A DNA stretch of 32,942 nt from positions 4,377 to 37,318 of the forward strand of contig DIWJ01000001.1 of NCBI GenBank assembly GCA_002428445.1, read 5' to 3'. The notes under the pieces are model-generated. The model did not search any database. It saw nothing but the letters and a program-made list of their open reading frames with translations, and was not told the DNA's origin. The DNA comes from Syntrophaceae bacterium UBA6109. GTDB taxonomy: Bacteria > Desulfobacterota > Syntrophia > Syntrophales > UBA6109. Made by a program: the position numbers and the translations under genes. Every line of letters starts with the position of its first letter. The first letter of the stretch is position 1. Of this stretch, positions 31,048 to 32,942 are shown in pieces.

Positions 31048-32942
31048 TCAGGCCACCTCCTTCGCGATCGCCCCCTGCGGGCAGATGAAGGAGCAGACCC
31101 CGCAGCCGGCGCAGATCACCTCGTCGATCCGCGCCTTTCCCGCAGCCTTGTCCCACAGAAGGCCCGGACACCGGAAGACCCGCGTGCAGAAACGGCCGCA
31201 GCCGCAGGCCTCGCCGAGACAGATCTTTTCGTCGACGCGCATCCGGAACGCCTTCTTCGCCCGCTTCTCCGGACTCAGCGCGCAGCTCTGGCGCAGCACC
31301 AGCACGCGCACGCCTCCCCCTTGCTCCAGCAGGCGGTTGACGGCGCGGCGCGTCTCCGCGAGGTCGAAGGGGTCCCGCACCTCCACGCCGACGCCAAGGG
31401 AGCGGCAGACCGCCTCGATGTCGACGTGCGGGGCCGGCTCCCCCATCGCGTTGACGGTGCTCCCCGGATGGGGCTGGAATCCCGTCATCGCCGTGCCGCT
31501 GTTGTCCAGAATCGCCATGAGGACATCCGCCCGGTGGTGGACGGCGTTGATGAGGGCCGGCAGGACCGCGTGATAGAACGTGGAGTCGCCGCAGACGGTG
31601 ACAACGGGCTGGTCCATGCCGAAGACCCCCAGCTTGCCGAACCCGCTCGCGATCCCCATGCCCGACCCCATCGAGTGCAGGGTCTTGAGGGCGTTGAAGC
31701 CGCAGGGAAGCAGCGCCAGCGAATAGCAGCCGATGTCGCCGCAGACGAATCCCTTCCGGTTGTCCAGGTGGAGCGCCTCCTGGAGAAGCCAGAAGGAAGC
31801 GCGGTGCGGGCAGCCGGGGCAGAAGGTCTGGCCCCGCTGCGGCGCCATCGCTTCCGCGGCTGCTTCCGCCTTCCGGCGATAGTCCGCCGCCGGGTCCCCG
31901 AAGGAAATCCCGAGAATCCCCGCCATGGCGGCGGCAACCCGGTCGGGGTTGAGTTCGCCGTTCATCGGCAGCGTTCCTTCGTTCTTGCCGTAGAAGGTCT
32001 TGACGCCGATCTCCCCGGCCGATTCGGCGGCGATCACCTTCACGTTTTCTTCCAGGAAGGGCAGGATCTCCTCGACGAAGAGCACCTTCCCGGCCGAGGC
32101 CAGGCGCCGCTTGACGAGGGCGGCAGGCAGCGGCCATGTCGTCCCGATCTTGAGAATGCCGACCCGCCCCGCCGCGCCCAGCATGGAGACGGCTTCCCGG
32201 CAGTACAGGGCGGAGGCGCTGCAGGTCACGGCGAGCAGTTCGGGTTTTTCCGGACCTTCGTAGGTATTGAACGGGCTCGCCTCGAAGAGGTCGCGCGCGC
32301 GGCGGATCCGGTCCTGCTGCGTCTCGTGGCGGTAGCCGACGGGTGCGCTCATCATCGGCCCCTCGTCCGGGTCGAGCATGAAACCCTCGCAGCGGAAGAC
32401 GGCGCGCCGGGAAGCGCCGGGAAGCGGTCCGAAACGAACGATCCCGCTGGCGTGGGACATCCGGGTCACGCTCCGCAGCATCACCGGCGTCCCCAGTTGC
32501 TCGGACAGTTCGAAGGCCCAGCGGGTCATGTCCTTCGCCTCCTGGAATTCGCCGGGCTCCAGGAGCGGAATCTCGACCAGCCGCGCGAAATGCCGCGATT
32601 CGCCCTCGTTGACGCTGGACAGCGCCCCGGGATCGTCGCAGCTCACGATCACCATGCCGCCGCGAATGCCGGAACCGGCCAGGTGCAGGAGAAAATCGGA
32701 CGCCACGTTGATGCCGTTCTGTTTCATCGCGCAGAGGCTGCGCAGACCGGCAAAGGACGCCGCGGCCGCCACCTCCATCGAGACCTTTTCGTTTGCGGAC
32801 CACTCGACGTACAGGGGGATATCGCCGGCGATCTTCGAGAGGGAATCGACGATCTCGGAGGACGGCGTCCCCGGATAGCCGGCAGCCACCTGCAGGCCCG
32901 CCTCCAGGGCGCCCCTTGCGATCGCCTCGTTTCCCATCAGCA
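31048..32942 (-). CDS. iorA: Indolepyruvate:ferredoxin oxidoreductase alpha subunit (5' end outside window)
   Basis: About 630 residues are visible; the frame is still open at the window edge (Leu before MGNEAIARGALEAG), and the family usually has a few residues before GNEAIARG, so the true start probably lies just outside. Domains: pyruvate-ferredoxin oxidoreductase N-terminal domain (GYPGTPSSEIVD), the thiamine diphosphate domain (GDIGCYSL ... TVCGDSTFYHAVLPALINAV ... ILDNSGTAMTG) and C-terminal clusters in CLGEACGCGRFC and CAGCGVCSFICPQG. It is the catalytic chain of the arylpyruvate:ferredoxin enzyme used in amino acid fermentation or, in reverse, in aromatic acid assimilation. Confidence 0.95.
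   Translation of the reverse strand, partial: LMGNEAIARGALEAGLQVAAGYPGTPSSEIVDSLSKIAGDIPLYVEWSANEKVSMEVAAAASFAGLRSLCAMKQNGINVASDFLLHLAGSGIRGGMVIVSCDDPGALSSVNEGESRHFARLVEIPLLEPGEFQEAKDMTRWAFELSEQLGTPVMLRSVTRMSHASGIVRFGPLPGASRRAVFRCEGFMLDPDEGPMMSAPVGYRHETQQDRIRRARDLFEASPFNTYEGPEKPELLAVTCSASALYCREAVSMLGAAGRVGILKIGTTWPLPAALVKRRLASAGKVLFVEEILPFLEENVKVIAAESAGEIGVKTFYGKNEGTLPMNGELNPDRVAAAMAGILGISFGDPAADYRRKAEAAAEAMAPQRGQTFCPGCPHRASFWLLQEALHLDNRKGFVCGDIGCYSLALLPCGFNALKTLHSMGSGMGIASGFGKLGVFGMDQPVVTVCGDSTFYHAVLPALINAVHHRADVLMAILDNSGTAMTGFQPHPGSTVNAMGEPAPHVDIEAVCRSLGVGVEVRDPFDLAETRRAVNRLLEQGGGVRVLVLRQSCALSPEKRAKKAFRMRVDEKICLGEACGCGRFCTRVFRCPGLLWDKAAGKARIDEVICAGCGVCSFICPQGAIAKEVA

Noticed and set aside
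30392..32803. 803-codon minus-strand frame overlapping iorA and iorB
   Set aside because: It is an alternative frame of two well-supported genes and its translation is Arg/Gly/Ala-rich without motifs.

Overview
This window looks like chromosomal DNA of a high-GC, Gram-negative, mainly anaerobic bacterium. Gram-negative envelope genes are present: an Mla/MCE lipid transporter, an auxiliary lipoprotein and a GspE/PilB-type ATPase. Oxygen-sensitive and oxygen-scavenging anaerobe functions are present too: indolepyruvate:ferredoxin oxidoreductase, an A-type flavodiiron protein, rubredoxin, rubrerythrin and a ferredoxin-like Fe-S protein. The two-subunit glycyl-tRNA synthetase and the gene set as a whole suggest Desulfobacterota (the former Deltaproteobacteria), perhaps near Syntrophia. 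That placement is inference from gene content only.

Layout. Positions 1-5653 (+): the end of glyQ, then glyS, a GAF-containing GspE/PilB ATPase and an OsmC-family protein. Positions 5784-8157 (-): lipoprotein, MlaD-like and MlaF-like genes of a lipid ABC transporter. The permease gene of the same transporter (STAS-MlaE fusion) lies on the same strand but 4.8 kb away at 12954-14105. The space between is filled by opposite-strand genes: cupin, MddA/ICMT-like membrane methyltransferase and fatty acid desaturase, then a terminator, then a flavodoxin-fold NAD(P)H oxidoreductase, a second cupin and a DJ-1/PfpI protein. This block ends in about 400 bp of repeats that abut the permease stop codon. 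I read it as a cargo cassette inserted into the mla operon.

Positions 14138-20000 (-): mutS, a small YvlD/holin-4-like membrane protein overlapping mutS by 4 bp, a CPBP-family membrane protein lacking the usual catalytic residues, and a ClC chloride channel/antiporter with a CBS pair. Positions 20371-21598 (+) hold a cation:proton antiporter split by a one-base frameshift. Next come a strong sigma70-like promoter and a DUF58 - DUF4129 - MoxR operon (21859-25526), then a PAS-PAS hybrid histidine kinase (25586-27511).

Positions 27528-32942 (-) are the anaerobic redox region. In transcription order it holds iorA (running off the window), iorB, flavodiiron protein, rubredoxin (52 codons), rubrerythrin, an intrinsic terminator, and a two-cluster Fe-S protein. 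The Fe-S gene has an 18-bp FNR/CRP-like palindrome centred 41.5 bp upstream of its predicted transcription start. Flavodiiron protein, rubredoxin and rubrerythrin together reduce O2 and peroxide. No tRNA, rRNA, CRISPR array or transposase gene was seen.
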